A stretch of 64,000 nt of DNA, from contig OY756961.1 of the NCBI GenBank assembly GCA_963580455.1, forward strand, positions 6,243,001-6,307,000, given 5' to 3'. The notes beneath the pieces were generated by a model. The model saw only the letters and a list, made by a program, of their open reading frames with translations. It was not told the origin of the DNA and did not search any database. How positions within the stretch are numbered: position 1 is the stretch's first letter; the number at the start of each line of letters is the position of its first letter. This DNA is from Euonymus europaeus. Its lineage: Eukaryota; Streptophyta; Magnoliopsida; Celastrales; Celastraceae. Position numbers and translations under genes: made by a program. Positions 10,074-23,239 of this stretch are shown here, piece after piece.

Positions 10074-13000
10074 TCATTGTGATGAAACAGCCTCTATTGC
10101 ACTGCCTAGAGGCCAAGCTGCTTCTGCAACGAAATTTTGATATTCAACTTTCTTCACTAACGTAATTTCTTGCCACGGATCGAGACCTATCCAGGTAGAG
10201 TGAACATAAACATGATTAAATGTTTACCAGCACAAGTTCAGAAAGTGAAAATGATAATATATGTGTATCTTAAGGTAAGTGGAACTCACCAAATCCATCT
10301 ACAAGCAATGTATACTGGTAAACAAGATCCATGCACAAGTATGGCAGGTTATCTACCTCCACATGGGGATAAGTGGACTTTGCATCGTCAAGATTGGTTT
10401 GGCAAGCACGCTTTGCTTCCTCTTCAAAATCCGCGGGATGAACTTTGGCGACGGGTTTATTGCTATCAATAAAACCAGCCTGTAAGCAAAATTAGTCAAA
10501 TTACCACTGCTACACAGGCAGGTAACGGGAAAAAAAAGAATGGAAGAAATCATGACCGATTAGTCTTGTAGCAATAAATCTAAGGATAAAACTACCTCTG
10601 CAGCCCTGTCAAAGAAAAATGAAGCAACAAATAAATGCTTCTGTCCATCACCACCTCCACCATTCCAGATTCCACCAAAAGTGCATTTCATGTGTGTGCA
10701 TACTGTATCATTGAATCTGAGAGCCTTTACGGCTAAATTCCTACATCCATGCACATTGGAGCCAGAAGAGGAAGCCGATGCCTTATAAGACTTTCCTCCA
10801 TATTGGTAAGATCCTACAAAGAGCAAAAAGAAACAAAAATTACTTTATCCGTGACCTTCCATTTGGCCATCCAAGTAACCCATTGGCCAGGTTCAGTTAT
10901 TATCTCACATTGTTCCCACCCAATAAATTTCACATGATAAGAGAAATGGAGGCTGATAGCTCGTAATTGAGGATGATTACACATGATCACAATTTGACTT
11001 CAATGTTTACAAAAGACGGATGATCCATGAGAATTTTTTAATGAAATTTTTTTTATCTGCAAGAGAATGTTAAGCAGCTCAAAATCGGTAAATTACTATT
11101 ATTACGTACCATCAAAACCAACCAAGGTGCATGGATTGCCAGACTCTTCAGAAAGCTTCAAGATCTCTGCTCGTGCCGCTAATAAGCCATAGTGCAGGTA
11201 ACTGCATACAAGACTCCAAATCCAAATTACTTTCTTGAATGGCAAATAACCACAGTAATATTTGCTATTGAATCACTTTCCATAGAAACAAAAAAGGACC
11301 CAACAACGGCAGAAGAAAAGGGCCTCAATTTATAGCAGGCCCCGAGAAGCGTTAGAGCACGAAAAAATTGGGTATTGAAACAAGAAATCAATTTAGTATA
11401 GAAGAGAAGCAAAAACCTGTGAACGTAGAGGTAATAATTTCTTCCCTTAAGATACATTTTCTTTACATATGTATCCTCCCCATCAAATATCCTTGGAGCC
11501 TTGGCAGCATCCTCCTCTGAGATAGCATATGCCATTTGAACAGATCCCCCTCCAAGATCAACTACTCCAACTGTATCTGAATACTTCCTCCCTACATTCC
11601 CTAAAAGATAGTTAATTGTCACCTGCAAGTCAACAAGAAAGTCAAGTAAAAACCAAAGTAAGTGATATTGATAGTAAAGGGTATGATCGATAATTACTAT
11701 GTTATGGTCATTAACCAAGGCAAATGGTCATTACTAATTCTGTTTCATTAGAAGCTTATTCAGTGCATGCAGCTGTACTGATTCCCATCAAACAATGAAC
11801 GAAGAATTATCAGGGTGTTGCTGCTTTGAAAATTAAGCTGCTTTGGTATTCAACACAAGATAAAACAAAGTTTATAAGAGACCCCCTATGGTGGATATAT
11901 TCTTTGATCAAATCATGGAGGGGAACCATGCAGAGCATATGGCTATAGACATATGAGCCTACTTAGCATCAGCGGCTTTGTGCATTTGGCGTCAGCGGTG
12001 ATTGATCACAAAATCTAGCCACATGAGAGGATAAGTTTACTGTTAAATGGCTGGTCTACATTTTACAAACCGTATGTAGCTCATTTAAGAATTAGCAGGG
12101 CGATCAATTGTATACTAGTAAGGGATTCCTCGGCGAATCAATTTCTGTTACTTTTTTTCCAATAAACCATATACTGTGATTAGCTTCAAATTCTCGCACA
12201 GTGCCAAGGCCAGCAAACCTCTAGCCTAAACCATGGTCTAAAATGAAGTCCTGTTAAAGGTGATAATTCGATTGTTCAAATGCTCTTTGGATCAAGCAGA
12301 CAATATTTGGTTCTTCAAAGTTCAAAACCATGATAAAGAAAATCCAGTCAGGCCATAAACTATGGTAAAAACAGTATTGTAAAACGGAATTGTGACCTAG
12401 GCTCACCCACTTTGCCTTGCAATCCACCTTCACTAAGATGCTGCCTAGCACCTTGCTCCTTGCATCCAGGCATGCACATGGGTCTTTGGACTTTTGAAGA
12501 TTTTTGGGACATTTGCTAAAGACTAATTGCAGTATGCCCATGTGATAACTCAAAACACAGGTGGTTTGGAGCCAGACCACCTTTGCCTTTCTGTTAAAAC
12601 AGAAAGAGAAAAGTGCAGAAAACTAGAGAAGACACAGTAGAACCTAGCCAAGAAAAGAAACTAAAGCCAAATTTTTAAAAGGAAACAATAAGTATGACAA
12701 ACTCTAGAGCTTTGCTGGTGGGACCATCTGAGCAGTCATTGGGACCATTGCTCTGTTAAAAACAATGAAGAAGAAGGAAGGAGGAAGAATAAGACTATTT
12801 TGTTTGTGGCACGTAACCTTTAACTGCCTAGTAAAAACCGTCTCTCAGCCTAATTGTGCACTTCCATCATAATGTACTTTTTATATTTTTAACTAACACC
12901 TCTCTTCAATCGGGTGGATGCCTTAAGTGTGCCTTGCTCCTCCGGAAACAAGAGCTGCACCTTTAACAAAACTGGATGAAAAATGAAACTACTCGAAAGT

Positions 13001-15186
13001 TATGGACTTCATAGAAATAAACTCAGAAATCAGAAGCATTGTGGCTCTAGGAGCTAACTGCTAACTACAAATGGAAGCACTAGAGTTAATTGTCATGCAC
13101 AGGAAGTCCACGATCGTGAATGGAAGACTAGAAAATATATGTACAGGCACAACCATATTGGCTGTATGACTTAAGCTAGGCAGTCAATCTTCGAATTAAT
13201 AGGTTGATGAAGTACCTCTAAAAGGTTTACAGCTGATTCCAATTGTGCAATGGGAAACTCGGGAGACATGCAGCCACATTGGAGAGCAGAATTACTAATT
13301 CAACATATACAAGTCCTATATACACCTATTATAACACAAGGACAAGTTCTATGCTCTGAAGTCACAACAGTATATGAGTTTAAACCAAATATCTGAATGC
13401 TCCTTTCCTTTTCTTTTGAAGGATTACATGCACCCTATCCTAGGGAGTAGGGACCACTCGGTCCTTTCAAATAAGTTTCTTTTCTTGTTTTCTTTTCCTT
13501 AGGTTGTGGAAGGGGGAACACAACCAGGGCATAATAAGATGTATTGATGTGCAACTTACCCACTGATAACAACCTTCTTGACTCCCGTCCAGAACAGTAA
13601 CCGAATTTGCATCAGACTTGAATGAGCTTTTATCTTTCAGAAGATCTCTAACCTTCATAAGGGATGTTCACAGTCATCCGAAGTAAGTATAAGGGTAAAA
13701 AAAAAATCTACCAAACAAATGCATAATACAAGTAAAAGTAGACCAACTCCCGTGAACAAAGCTTTTGCAGAACAAAAAAATTTACCGCTTGCAAAATTCT
13801 ATCAGATGAATCACCTTCCAATGCCCTCAATCCTGCAGTTGCCTACACAAACATTAAGAGCGAAGTAGATTGATTATGAGCACAATGGGTGTGCAGACAT
13901 TGCAGTACCACATTATATATCTAAAATTTACTCACCCCAACTCTAACTGGTGTCTTGGTCCTAAACTCTTTGGGCACAACACTCTCCGCTTTATCAAGCA
14001 GGGAAACAAGAGACAGTGCAGCAGCCTGTGGATCCTTTGAGAATGCACTTAAACCCGGTTTAATCTAGAATGTATATAAAACCAAATTAAAATAAGATGC
14101 GTGCAAAACACAAGTACAGAGAAAGAAACAAATAGTAAACAACTAATGACAGGGAGAAATAAAATGCCAGAAACAAAGTCTTTGATAAGAAAGAAAGAGA
14201 ATGAAATCAGTCACAGTAAACAAGCATCATTCAACTAATGCCAAGAATTACAATCTCCAACCCAATTAATAAATTTCTGATTCAATGGGAAGCACTCTGT
14301 ATATGGCATGATTGATATCTAAAATTTTCATATATATATCAGACATGGTTACTAAAGCAGGGTGATGGAACTATGGATCCATGGAAATGTAATTACAATC
14401 ACTTCACCACGGGATACATGCAGAAGAATTTCCATCCACGGAATGCTCAAAACTCAAACACATTACGTGATTCATCAAAACAACAATGAAACACTCAGAT
14501 CCAATCTCTAAGAACAAAACTTTTAACTCCAACTCACTTTAAGACAAAATCACAGCGACAAAATTGGATTTTTTCAAAAGGATCAAATCACAATCGGCAT
14601 TGGATACCTGAAGGAAAAGCTCGAGATCCTTGCCAACGGGGACCAGATCCATATTACCATCAAAGCAAAACACGTGAACCCGACTTCCCGAACTTCCGGC
14701 GTCAAAAATAACTGCATAACTCCAGGGAGACCCCCCCTTGGGCGAAACTTTTCGGTTGTTAATGACGACTTCCTCGATTACCGAATCAGAGGTCCAACCG
14801 GGCATAAGGAATAATACGAAGACGACAAGCAAAAGAGGAATAGAGATGACAAGCAAAACGCTACGATAACGGTGGATTTTGTCAGAAAAAGACTCATAAC
14901 GAGGAGGAGGACGTTTGAGCATCTTATCGTCAGGGGAGTGTTGATGATCTGGGTGAGGAGGAGAGGTCGATGGTTGCTGACCTGAATCGAGGAGGAGCTC
15001 CGCGGAGGAAGGTGATCTGTACCGGATCTGGCCGTTACCAGCGGTGGCAGGTGCCTTGAGGGACTGGACCGCCGATTCTTGGTTCGGATCCAGCTCTCCC
15101 AACCTTATAACGGTATTGGAGATTGAGATTGGAAAAACGACAATGCCGTTTCGGATTGAGTCGAGTGTCAGTACGTCTCTCGCCAA
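10074..15186 (-). CDS. Apyrase (GDA1/CD39 nucleoside triphosphate diphosphohydrolase)
   Basis: Hydrolyses NTPs and NDPs to NMP; plant members act in the Golgi lumen and/or outside the cell. Nine exons: 15186-14608, 14064-13936, 13842-13786, 13652-13560, 11622-11417, 11201-11110, 10813-10596, 10479-10290, 10186-10074, all with GT-AG borders and matching phases. Starting at the Met at 14922 gives 470 residues, the size I recall for Arabidopsis APY1/2. An in-frame Met at 15186 would add 88 residues. A single membrane anchor ([17 protein letters not shown]) follows the short N-terminus. Apyrase conserved regions are visible in order: [42 protein letters not shown]. The catalytic Glu is in SQEGCYQW. 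The C-terminus ends [14 protein letters not shown]. Intron 4 (11623-13559, 1.9 kb) holds only short meaningless frames. The start is the main doubt. Confidence 0.95.
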
Positions 15187-15698
15187 TGTCTGTGTGTGTG
15201 GGCTGTCTCTGCAGTGCGTGAAGCCGTGAATTGGTCCCCGAAAGAGTAGAGAAGATGGATCTTTCTGGCCCGAACTTCGCGTAAAGTTCCAGATTTGATT
15301 TATAATTTCATTTTGACACGTACAAAGACTGGATTTATACTTTTAAAAAATATTTTTATCAAAATTTATTCTTTGAATAAAAGCTCCCTCATTTAACAAC
15401 CTCCTAAACTCAGTAATTAAAAAAAAATATTTTATTAAAAAATACTCTTTGAAGTAAATCTAAACTCGAGCCATCAATCCCGGTGTATAATTTTTTTTTC
15501 TCCGATGACATGATAAGTCAAATCAAAATCGAGCACCAGAGCACGGGATAAAAGGCAAACACAGAGAAACAATATTGAATGCTTGCAATTAAAGAGGGAA
15601 ACTTCACTGACTAGTAAACAGTGAGAGACAATACTTATTACATGAAATGTTCGAAGCTAATCAACTAAACCCTAGATTATTAGGATGATGCCAGTTTA
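15187..15698. other. Intergenic between apyrase and aquaporin genes
   Basis: About 500 bp holding the apyrase promoter and 5' leader (right after 15187) and the aquaporin 3' untranslated region (next to 15699). Nothing else is recognised. Confidence 0.5.
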
Positions 15699-18600
15699 TT
15701 AGGCTTTCTTTGCTTTCTTCTTCTTGGCTTTGATCGCCGGAGCTGGAAAAACAGCGCGGAAAATCCAGGCGGCCAATATTGCTCCGACGAAAGGGCATAT
15801 CCAATAAACATAAAATTGATCCCAAGTGTTGTGCCAGCCGCTAACGTACGCCCACCCATAGGCCTGCAGAAAAACACAAATCAGCAAAATAAAGTAACCC
15901 TCTCTGGGATACCAACAGGTGGTAGCCTGGTTAGTCTTCCTACTGTGTAGGGAATGGGAGATCTTGTGTTCGAGTCTCCCCTTCTACCAATTTAAGTGAG
16001 ATTTATCACCATTATGGTGAGAGTTATAAAAGGGAGAGGGCTACCTCCCTTTATGAGCCCATCGGGCCATTGGGCCTCCGTGTTTGTGTTGAGTATTTCC
16101 CCTCCTTAGTATAAAAAAAAAGTAACCCTCCCTGGGATATTCACCATGCAGACATTTGTTAACAGCTACTTTCTTTCAATAATCAATATGATTAGCAAAC
16201 ACAAATCTAAAAGTACTAGGCCATGAGAGCTTGTCAAAGACTCGAAAAGTACATTTTCCCTGGGAAAATAGCATCGAATGGGTATTGAAAGATTTCCAAA
16301 TCATAAAATTTCAGCCCACAAAGTTGGAAAATTTTCAATTTTAAAAAACCTTTCGAGAATGTAATTAATTTCATGCATTTCCTTTCCAGGACCGATCAGC
16401 GCATGAAACATTCGAGTTTCATAGGATCCTAATTTCTCTCCTCTTTCTAGCAAAGTTGTTCTTCAAAATATAAGACAAAATTGAGATGCCGCAAACAAAG
16501 TAGGTCATATGAGCTCTATAGCCAAAGCTCCAGGAAGTTTCTAGAACAAACAAGTAATCGGGCGGGATTTGAACCCAAGACCTAAGTATAGGGCTAGCCC
16601 CAGAATTCCACTGCCTATTCACAGCTGCTGAATACTATCAATGAACAAAATCCATGTCATAGTTACCACTGTGACTCAATATCCACCAGCACCGTCACCC
16701 CAACATCCTCCACAATTTTCATTGAACAAAGAGTAGTTTTTCTATCATAGAAACTTTATCAGACATCTTTGGGTTTATATCTGCTTTCTGTCTTTCTAGT
16801 CTACCTTGCAAATTAGAGGACGGATCCATCAAGATTTTGAAGACAGAAAGATACTCAAGGATAAGCCTTGCATATTCTGATTAGAAAAATAATTATCACA
16901 AAACCATCCTTGCAGTGACTGTTTCTGTTTGATCCCCTATTAGAAGCAAAGGGCAAAAAGGATGAACGACTTCTGTTTCCTCTCTTCTTGTTCTTCTACT
17001 AGAGGATGTGAAATAAATGAAGGCAAAATCAATCATGGTGATTTGACCAATTCTTTAAATTAAAGATGAACCAGTGACATATTTAAGAATAGCAACTATA
17101 GCCACCAAAGTTTACACCTTCCAACTAAGACACCTGCAAGGGATTCATAGAAAAATCCGATGCATGTCATGCTCATCTGATAGAAGAGGAAGTACTATCC
17201 CAGTAAAAATTCGGGCTTGCCCGATAGCGTAAGCCACGTGCCTCTTTATATAGCAAACTTAGTAAAACTAAGATATGCACATTTCCATAGGAAAAGAGGT
17301 ACAGACCCAACCAAAAACTCATGTGTATGAATGCATAAGTCACGTATCTTATGTAAAAAAGAACTTCATAACACGTATATGCCACACTTGCTAAAATTAC
17401 AAGAATACAAAATTAGATAAAGAAACATGCAGAAAATGAATAAGTTATAAGAAGAATATAATCATTTTAATCTGACCTGATCTGTTATGATTCCCATCAC
17501 TTTTTTTTTTACAATAATATTAATTTTTCTAAGAATAAATATAAAGCAATGCCAATATAAAACACGCTGGTCTTCAATTCATATACACTTTAACTTCAAT
17601 CGAAAATGTCAATGGTGAAGCTTAATTTGACGATGATGTTGTTGTCTCCCGACAGTTAATATGTACAAATTCATATCCACAACAAGTAATGATTATTAGA
17701 GCATGGCGTAGAAGTCCAGAGTCGTGGAAACATAAAAAAAATTGACAAAAGATGCAGAATAAAAGCCAGGTGGATTACTCACATTTGCAGGATTCATAGA
17801 AGGCCCGGTGTAACCTGAACCTGCAACCACCAATGCTACAGTTGCCACAGCAAGCAACCACGTCTTGAATAGCAAGCTCCGAGGACCCCTAAGGATAATT
17901 ACAAGGACGGCAAAGGTAATAAGAAAAGTCAACACCCCTTCAGCAATGGCTGCAGTATGCACGTCAACTTGCAGAGAAGGTCCCCCAAGCATGTGCTTGT
18001 ACTGCTTTGGCATCACCTCCGTGATGGCCAGAGCACCGCCAACAGCCCCCGCTGCCTGTACACCAGACATTATATACTAAGAAATAGCTTTCCAAACTCC
18101 AAACAAATTAAGTATCACACAACCTGTTGCTCAGCAAATTCTTTTTTTTGGCCCAGATGTATCATTCCACCCTTGTGTTCCAAGGAATGTTAGTAAAAGT
18201 TTATTCCATTTTGAATAAATCTAGTTTTTACTTGGAGACAACCAAAATACATAGGTCTATAAAAAAATATAGTTTTTACTGGATAGTAGTTCATACTTCA
18301 TACGTACTGACTACTCACTACTTCCACAGATCAAGCTAAAGAAACCAGCTTTTTTTTACAAAAACAGAGGCAAGGGGAAAATGCAGAATAAAAAAGAAGA
18401 AGTGAAACAGTGATATCAAAAGTAATTCATATTTTTTGTTTTTTTTGTTTTTTTTTTAAAAAAGAGCCTACAACAGAAAGTTGAGCAACCCTAAAGAAAC
18501 AGACTTTATTGAAAACGAAAGGACCACATATACAAAAAGCCAAATTTTGGTCCAAGACCCACAAATAAGTACACCGAAAAGGAACAATTGAAATACAAAT

Positions 18601-19053
18601 TAATTGAAACTGTCAGCTATTCAGCAGGAAAATACGTCATAAACAGTAAACAAGATGAAGCATGGACAATTAGAGCACAATTCAGCAACATCTGATACAC
18701 TACACGATACAGACGAACAAATATTCATTATAAATGCATTTTGTAAATGAATTTACCTGTGCTGGGAAGCGGAGAGCCATGGAAAAGAGGGTGTCACTGC
18801 CGACACCGGCAGCGTAAAAGGAGGCAGTGCCAGTCGGGTTGAAAGTGGCCCCACCAAACGCATCGCCGATCAAGGTAAAAACGAAGACAAAGACGAACAC
18901 AATAAAAGTAGTGATAAAGAGTGAGGCGTAAGCCACACCTTGCACCCCAAGCGCAGTAGCTATGACGGACGTCAGAACCCCAAAAGTTGAAGAACAGAAA
19001 ACCCACATAAACGTGACCACCCCATCAGCAACGGCAGACTTTATTGCCCCCAT
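15699..19053 (-). CDS. SIP1: Small basic intrinsic protein aquaporin, SIP1 type
   Basis: Membrane channel of the SIP subfamily; family members sit in the ER membrane and pass water. Three exons, 19053-18757, 18055-17783 and 15863-15699 (99+91+54 residues), join in phase 0 to give 244 residues, close to the family's usual 240. Hydrophobic segments of a six-helix aquaporin are seen. The first pore box is NPT (residues 72-74) in place of NPA, the mark of SIP1 proteins, and the second is a normal NPA (187-189) at the end of exon 2. The C-terminus is a lysine-rich tail (KAKKKKAKKA), which may be an ER signal. Intron 2 (15864-17782) carries a SINE and a tRNA-like scrap; neither disturbs the splice sites. 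NPT suggests SIP1;1 over SIP1;2, but the subgroup is not certain. Confidence 0.95.
15912..16118 (+). mobile_element. tRNA-derived SINE with 21-bp target duplications
   Basis: Inserted in aquaporin intron 2. An A-box-like GGTAGCCTGGTTAGTC and a B-box GTTCGAGTCTC lie about 35 bp apart, as in a tRNA-derived RNA-polymerase-III promoter. The body includes TGAGCCCATCGGGCCATTGG, and the 3' end is an A-rich tail. Flanks 15891-15911 and 16119-16139 are the same 21 bases with one change, a clear target-site duplication. The near-identity suggests a fairly recent insertion. It does not look like the Au family seen elsewhere in the window. Confidence 0.85.
16555..16640 (-). repeat. tRNA-like fragment, probable SINE head
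   Basis: On the minus strand a perfect B-box (GGTTCAAATCC) follows a stretch that could be a weak A-box (GGCAGTGGAATTCTGGGGC). There is no cloverleaf good enough for a working tRNA gene, so it is best read as the 5' part of an old SINE in the aquaporin intron. Confidence 0.35.
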
Positions 19054-19500
19054 CTTGAGTTAACCCCTCTCGCCACAGCAACGACAGTGACTCAGTGAGT
19101 TTATATACGTATCTAAGTATGTAAATGGCGGCGGCGGCGATGAGAGGCAGCAGGTGGAGGATGAGAATCCCTCTGCCGCTTCTGCTTTGGAAATTGTGGT
19201 GTGATTATTGAGAGAAAAAATCGTATCTTTTTTCGGTTTTATGTACAAACAAATTACCTACCTAACCAGGAGAGTGGAGGCTGAGATAAGATCACCTACC
19301 AAACAAATTAACAATAAAAATTTTTGTTGTGCAAATTAGTTCATTGTTTTGATTTTTCTAGGATCCGATTAAGGTTGAATTACTTTGATTTGGAATTTGA
19401 ATAGAATAAAGCATACTCAAATATTGAAAAGTTCTTTTTGTTTTATTTTATTTTATGCACGTAAATTATACATTTGACCACTAATATATTATTTGTGTTA
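19054..19500. other. 5' region of the aquaporin gene
   Basis: Contains the leader and probable promoter of the SIP1 gene. The 62-residue minus-strand frame at 19060-19248 is out of frame with SIP1 and has no family features; it could be a chance upstream frame. GGCGGCGGCGGCGATG repeats occur near 19130. Confidence 0.4.
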
Positions 19501-19869
19501 GGGCAATTGCAATAGTAATTTGCTTAATGGAAATATTAGTTGTTATTGAAATGCGTGTTTTTGTTGATATAATTCTATTAAGAGATGCGTTTTGCTGATG
19601 TAGATGAGTATGTGGTTTGACTTTTGAGTAATAGTGGTGGGACCCATAATTAGTTTTAGTGGAAAAATGATGGACGAAATGAATGTTAATGACTTGACTA
19701 ATGAAATTGTATTGAAATATATGTTTTGTTGCTATGACTGTATTGAGAGATTTGTTTTGCTGATGTAGATAAGTATGTGAGATCACTTTTATGTAATGAA
19801 GGTGAGACCCAATTGTAGTAGAGTTAATGAGTTAATGAGAACATTAGTGTTGTATTGTAGTGGTTGCCC
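19501..19869. mobile_element. PIF/Harbinger-type MITE with TTA target duplication
   Basis: The left end reads GGGCAATTGCAATAG and the right end, in reverse, GGGCAACCACTACAATA, an imperfect inverted pair. Both sides are flanked by TTA (19498-19500 and 19870-19872), the target expected for PIF/Harbinger elements. The interior has two diverged copies of a TTTTGCTGATGTAGATRAGT block in tandem. It has no coding capacity. The element at 47098-47429 shares this internal word pattern. Confidence 0.7.
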
Positions 19870-20160
19870 TTATAGTTTAGTCATTTAGGCGCCAATGGAA
19901 GTTCATTTCTAATTCCATGTCAGCAAATTTTACAGTAACAATGACAGGTAAGCAAGTCTTGACGGCGTCTCATTTTTATAACTGTAAATGTTCAATAAAG
20001 TACCATGTCAGACCATTGACTGATCGAGAATGCCTAAAACTTGCACGTGAAATATTACGAATTGGTGTGTGACTAAATTGTAACACAAACCATCTGTGAA
20101 TGGCTATAATTTAGCTGTCAGTATTTTTAGTGGCTTTCCATTTGTAATGTGCAAAGTAAT

Positions 20161-20304
20161 GGGTTAATGTCACTTTTGGTAATCGAAAGATTGATGATGT
20201 ACAATTTGGTCACTGAGAGTCAAAAAATTGCATTTTGGTAATCTAAATTTTAAATTTGTGTCAACAAAGTAACTCGGGCAGATTTTTGCATTTTGGGCAG
20301 CTGC
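20161..20304. repeat. Left terminal inverted repeat of the MULE
   Basis: 144 bp, about 90 percent identical by eye to the reverse complement of 24226-24370. It contains TTTGTGTCAACAAAGTAACT and CGGGCAGATTTTTGCATTTT, both matched in the other repeat. Inside it the two arms diverge quickly. Confidence 0.9.
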
Positions 20305-20639
20305 CTTTCCATACGTGGCAAAGCAACCGTTAGCCACTAATTGCCACGTTGGAAAATCATTTCAGACGTGTCATTAGAAATAATTTTAAAACAACCATAA
20401 AGAAATATGCATGCATGCATTCCAAATACATCACTGAAAGATACAATAGTGTTCCAAAATTATAAAGAAACAGTTTACATGCATACGTGCATATTGAACC
20501 TAAGCTATTACACCACAGTTTCGAATTGTTTCACCAACCAAAATACTACTCCCACAGTGCAGAAAAAGGAGGCCATAAGATTAACATAAGCATAATTGAA
20601 AATAGACAAAATAACTTGCATTTGACTGGAGCTTGGATC

Positions 20640-23208
20640 CTAAGCTTGGTTCTTGTTTTTGCTTGCTGATTCTTGGGTTGCTATCAACTTTTGGGTGTAT
20701 TTGGAACTCAATGATGCACCTGCATTTGTAGAAGATGTTGTTGGCACCCTCCCACTGTAATAAGGACGAAGCCAAGTTGACTCCATTTGAACATGAGGTG
20801 CATTTGCGATGGAACTCACAGTAGGCATCCCAGCTGTTAGAACTGCTCTCTTTACAGCCAACTTCTGGACAGGAACCTTACCACTATCAGCACCTTCACC
20901 TAGTCCTCTACCACAACCAGCAACCCTACTAGCACCAGCTCCCTCAGTTGGTCCTCTACCACGACCACCTCCCCTACCTTTAGCAGAACCACGGCCTCCT
21001 CCAACACCCCTACCTGCATAAGAACCACGAACACCTCCAATACCTTTACCTGAAGAAGAACCACGGCCTCCTCCACCTCTCATACCTGCAGCAGAACAAC
21101 TTCCACCTCCAACACCCCTATCACCCGCTACATTTCTGTCTATAGTATTTTCAGTTTCAGTTTGCTGTCAATTACATTACATATAGTACATTATTTCTCT
21201 TTTGGCAGAAGTGGTCTTAAATAGCATATTCATCAAGCATTTAATCATACCTGTGACATTGGTGGTTTCTTGCAACCCCTTTTGTTATGGCCTTCAGCTC
21301 CACAGTTGGTGCACTTGATCTTTGGGTACCTCCGTCTCAATCTCGAGGTGGTCTTTGGTTCATCATGTTCCCTTCTCCGCTTCATTTTTGGTCTCCCAGC
21401 AGCTACAACCTGAACTGGTGGAGGGATGATCTTGTCACAGCCAGTTGATAACCACAGATTTTCACCGTTCGTTGGTCGGACATTGTGCTCGTAAACCCGC
21501 AAGTACGTTTCTCTAGTGTAAGCTTCATCAACAAAGTCAGCAGGACTTTTGTGGAGCCACCCTATTGCTGCCACTGCATGAGTGCATGGTATCCCAGATA
21601 GGTCCCATTCCCTGCAGCTGCAACTACGATCATTTACATTGACAATGTACTGCTCCGGCCTCTTCCTTACCTGTCAATATCCACAATAGTAGTTTTAGAA
21701 TAACGTAAATGAATGAATTACATTGTACATGAAGTATGAAAAATAATAAATAACCTGAAAAATAGAATGGCCACTGTCACCACTCCATTTTGCAGTCCAA
21801 AGCCTACTCTTCTCATATGTCTTCTCCAACCTGTCACGAACTTCTTTAACTAGTCTTCCTTGTTTTCTTTGCTCTTTAATCCTGTTCCTAACTTGCCTGT
21901 CCATAGCCTCTGCCCTCAACCACTCAAGCATTGTTATTATAGGCTTGTCTCTCACACTTAGAATCTTGGCATTGAAGCTCTCAGACATGTTGTTTACTAT
22001 GCTATCATTCTTGCTGAATGTACAAAAAGCTGCCCTAGTCCACAGAACTGGTGGGATTTCATCTAAGTATTTCCATGCTGCCTCTTCAATGTCCTTCACT
22101 TTCTGCATTTGCGCCATGAACTCTTGCATGGTGGTGGCCTTTGCACAGTTATACACCAGCCTTCTGAATTGAGCACCTGGCCATTTTTTGCTGAAGTTTG
22201 CGTAGATATGTCTCACGCAGAAACGATGTTCGATCCCTTGCTGCCATTCAATAGACAACTGCTCCATGGCTTGTATTAAACCCTTCTGTCTATCAGATAT
22301 GAAGCACCACCTCCTAACATCAAAACCACCAATATCCAGTAACAATTTGTTTAGGAACCACCCCCATGAATCCCCATTTTCCCTCTCAACCACTACCCAT
22401 GCTATAGGAAATATCCCACCCCTACCATCTTGAGAAACAGCAGTTAAGAGTTGGCCACCATATGCAGTTTTCAGAAAACATCCATCTAAACCAATTAATG
22501 GTCTACAAACCTGCAAGAAAACCACTACGCAGAGATGCTAAGCAAATGTACACCCTCTTGAATACAGCAGGATCATCGGGCCTATCTCTATCCACAAGAA
22601 GGTTACAAGTGCTCCCAGGGTTGGTCCTCAGCACCTCAGCCATATAACTCCTTAATTGTCCATACTGCTCTTTATGTTTGCCATCAATTATCTCAAGAGC
22701 TTTTTTCTTGGATCTGTAGGCATGTGTTCTTGAAATTTTCAAAGAGAGCTTCTCCTTCACATGGGTCACCAAATTTTCAGCACTTATCCTTGGATTACAC
22801 CTTATGGTGTCCACCAATTTGGCAGCAAGCCATGTACTGTTTGCTTGCTTGTTATGAAGCTTCCTAGTGCACTCATGCTCCTTCACATATGTTTTCAACT
22901 GAAATGTTTCCTCTCCAGTTAGTTTAGAACACCACATAGTCCACAGACAACCAATTTCACACTTCACTTGACAACGATACTTCTCATTTCTCACAAATTC
23001 AATTTGGTACCCACCCTCAATTGCATAGCTCCTTACCGCATCCTTAAACTCTTTCATGGTTGGAAATTCCATTCCCAGACAGAAAACAAACTCCTTTTCA
23101 CCTATCCTATGATTGTATTGTGGATTTCCACCTCCTAACTTCATAACTTCCTCATCACTATCAGATTCAAACAATAAAATGTCTTCATTCTCAGATAACT
23201 GATAATCC

Positions 23209-23239
<31 letters not shown>

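Noticed and set aside
12254..12580. 108-codon minus-strand frame in apyrase intron 4
   Set aside because: It lies in a large intron, has no family motif and no splice sites that fit the gene phase.
16555..16640. Functional tRNA gene
   Set aside because: Only the B-box is good; the acceptor stem and A-box do not form a cloverleaf.
19481..19786. 101-codon minus-strand frame
   Set aside because: Explained by the direct repeats inside the MITE at 19501-19869.
22462..22512. A 43-base intron to explain the transposase frame break
   Set aside because: Too short for plant splicing, and it would remove a conserved block (YICLASLRSGFLAG). A one-base frameshift explains the data better.
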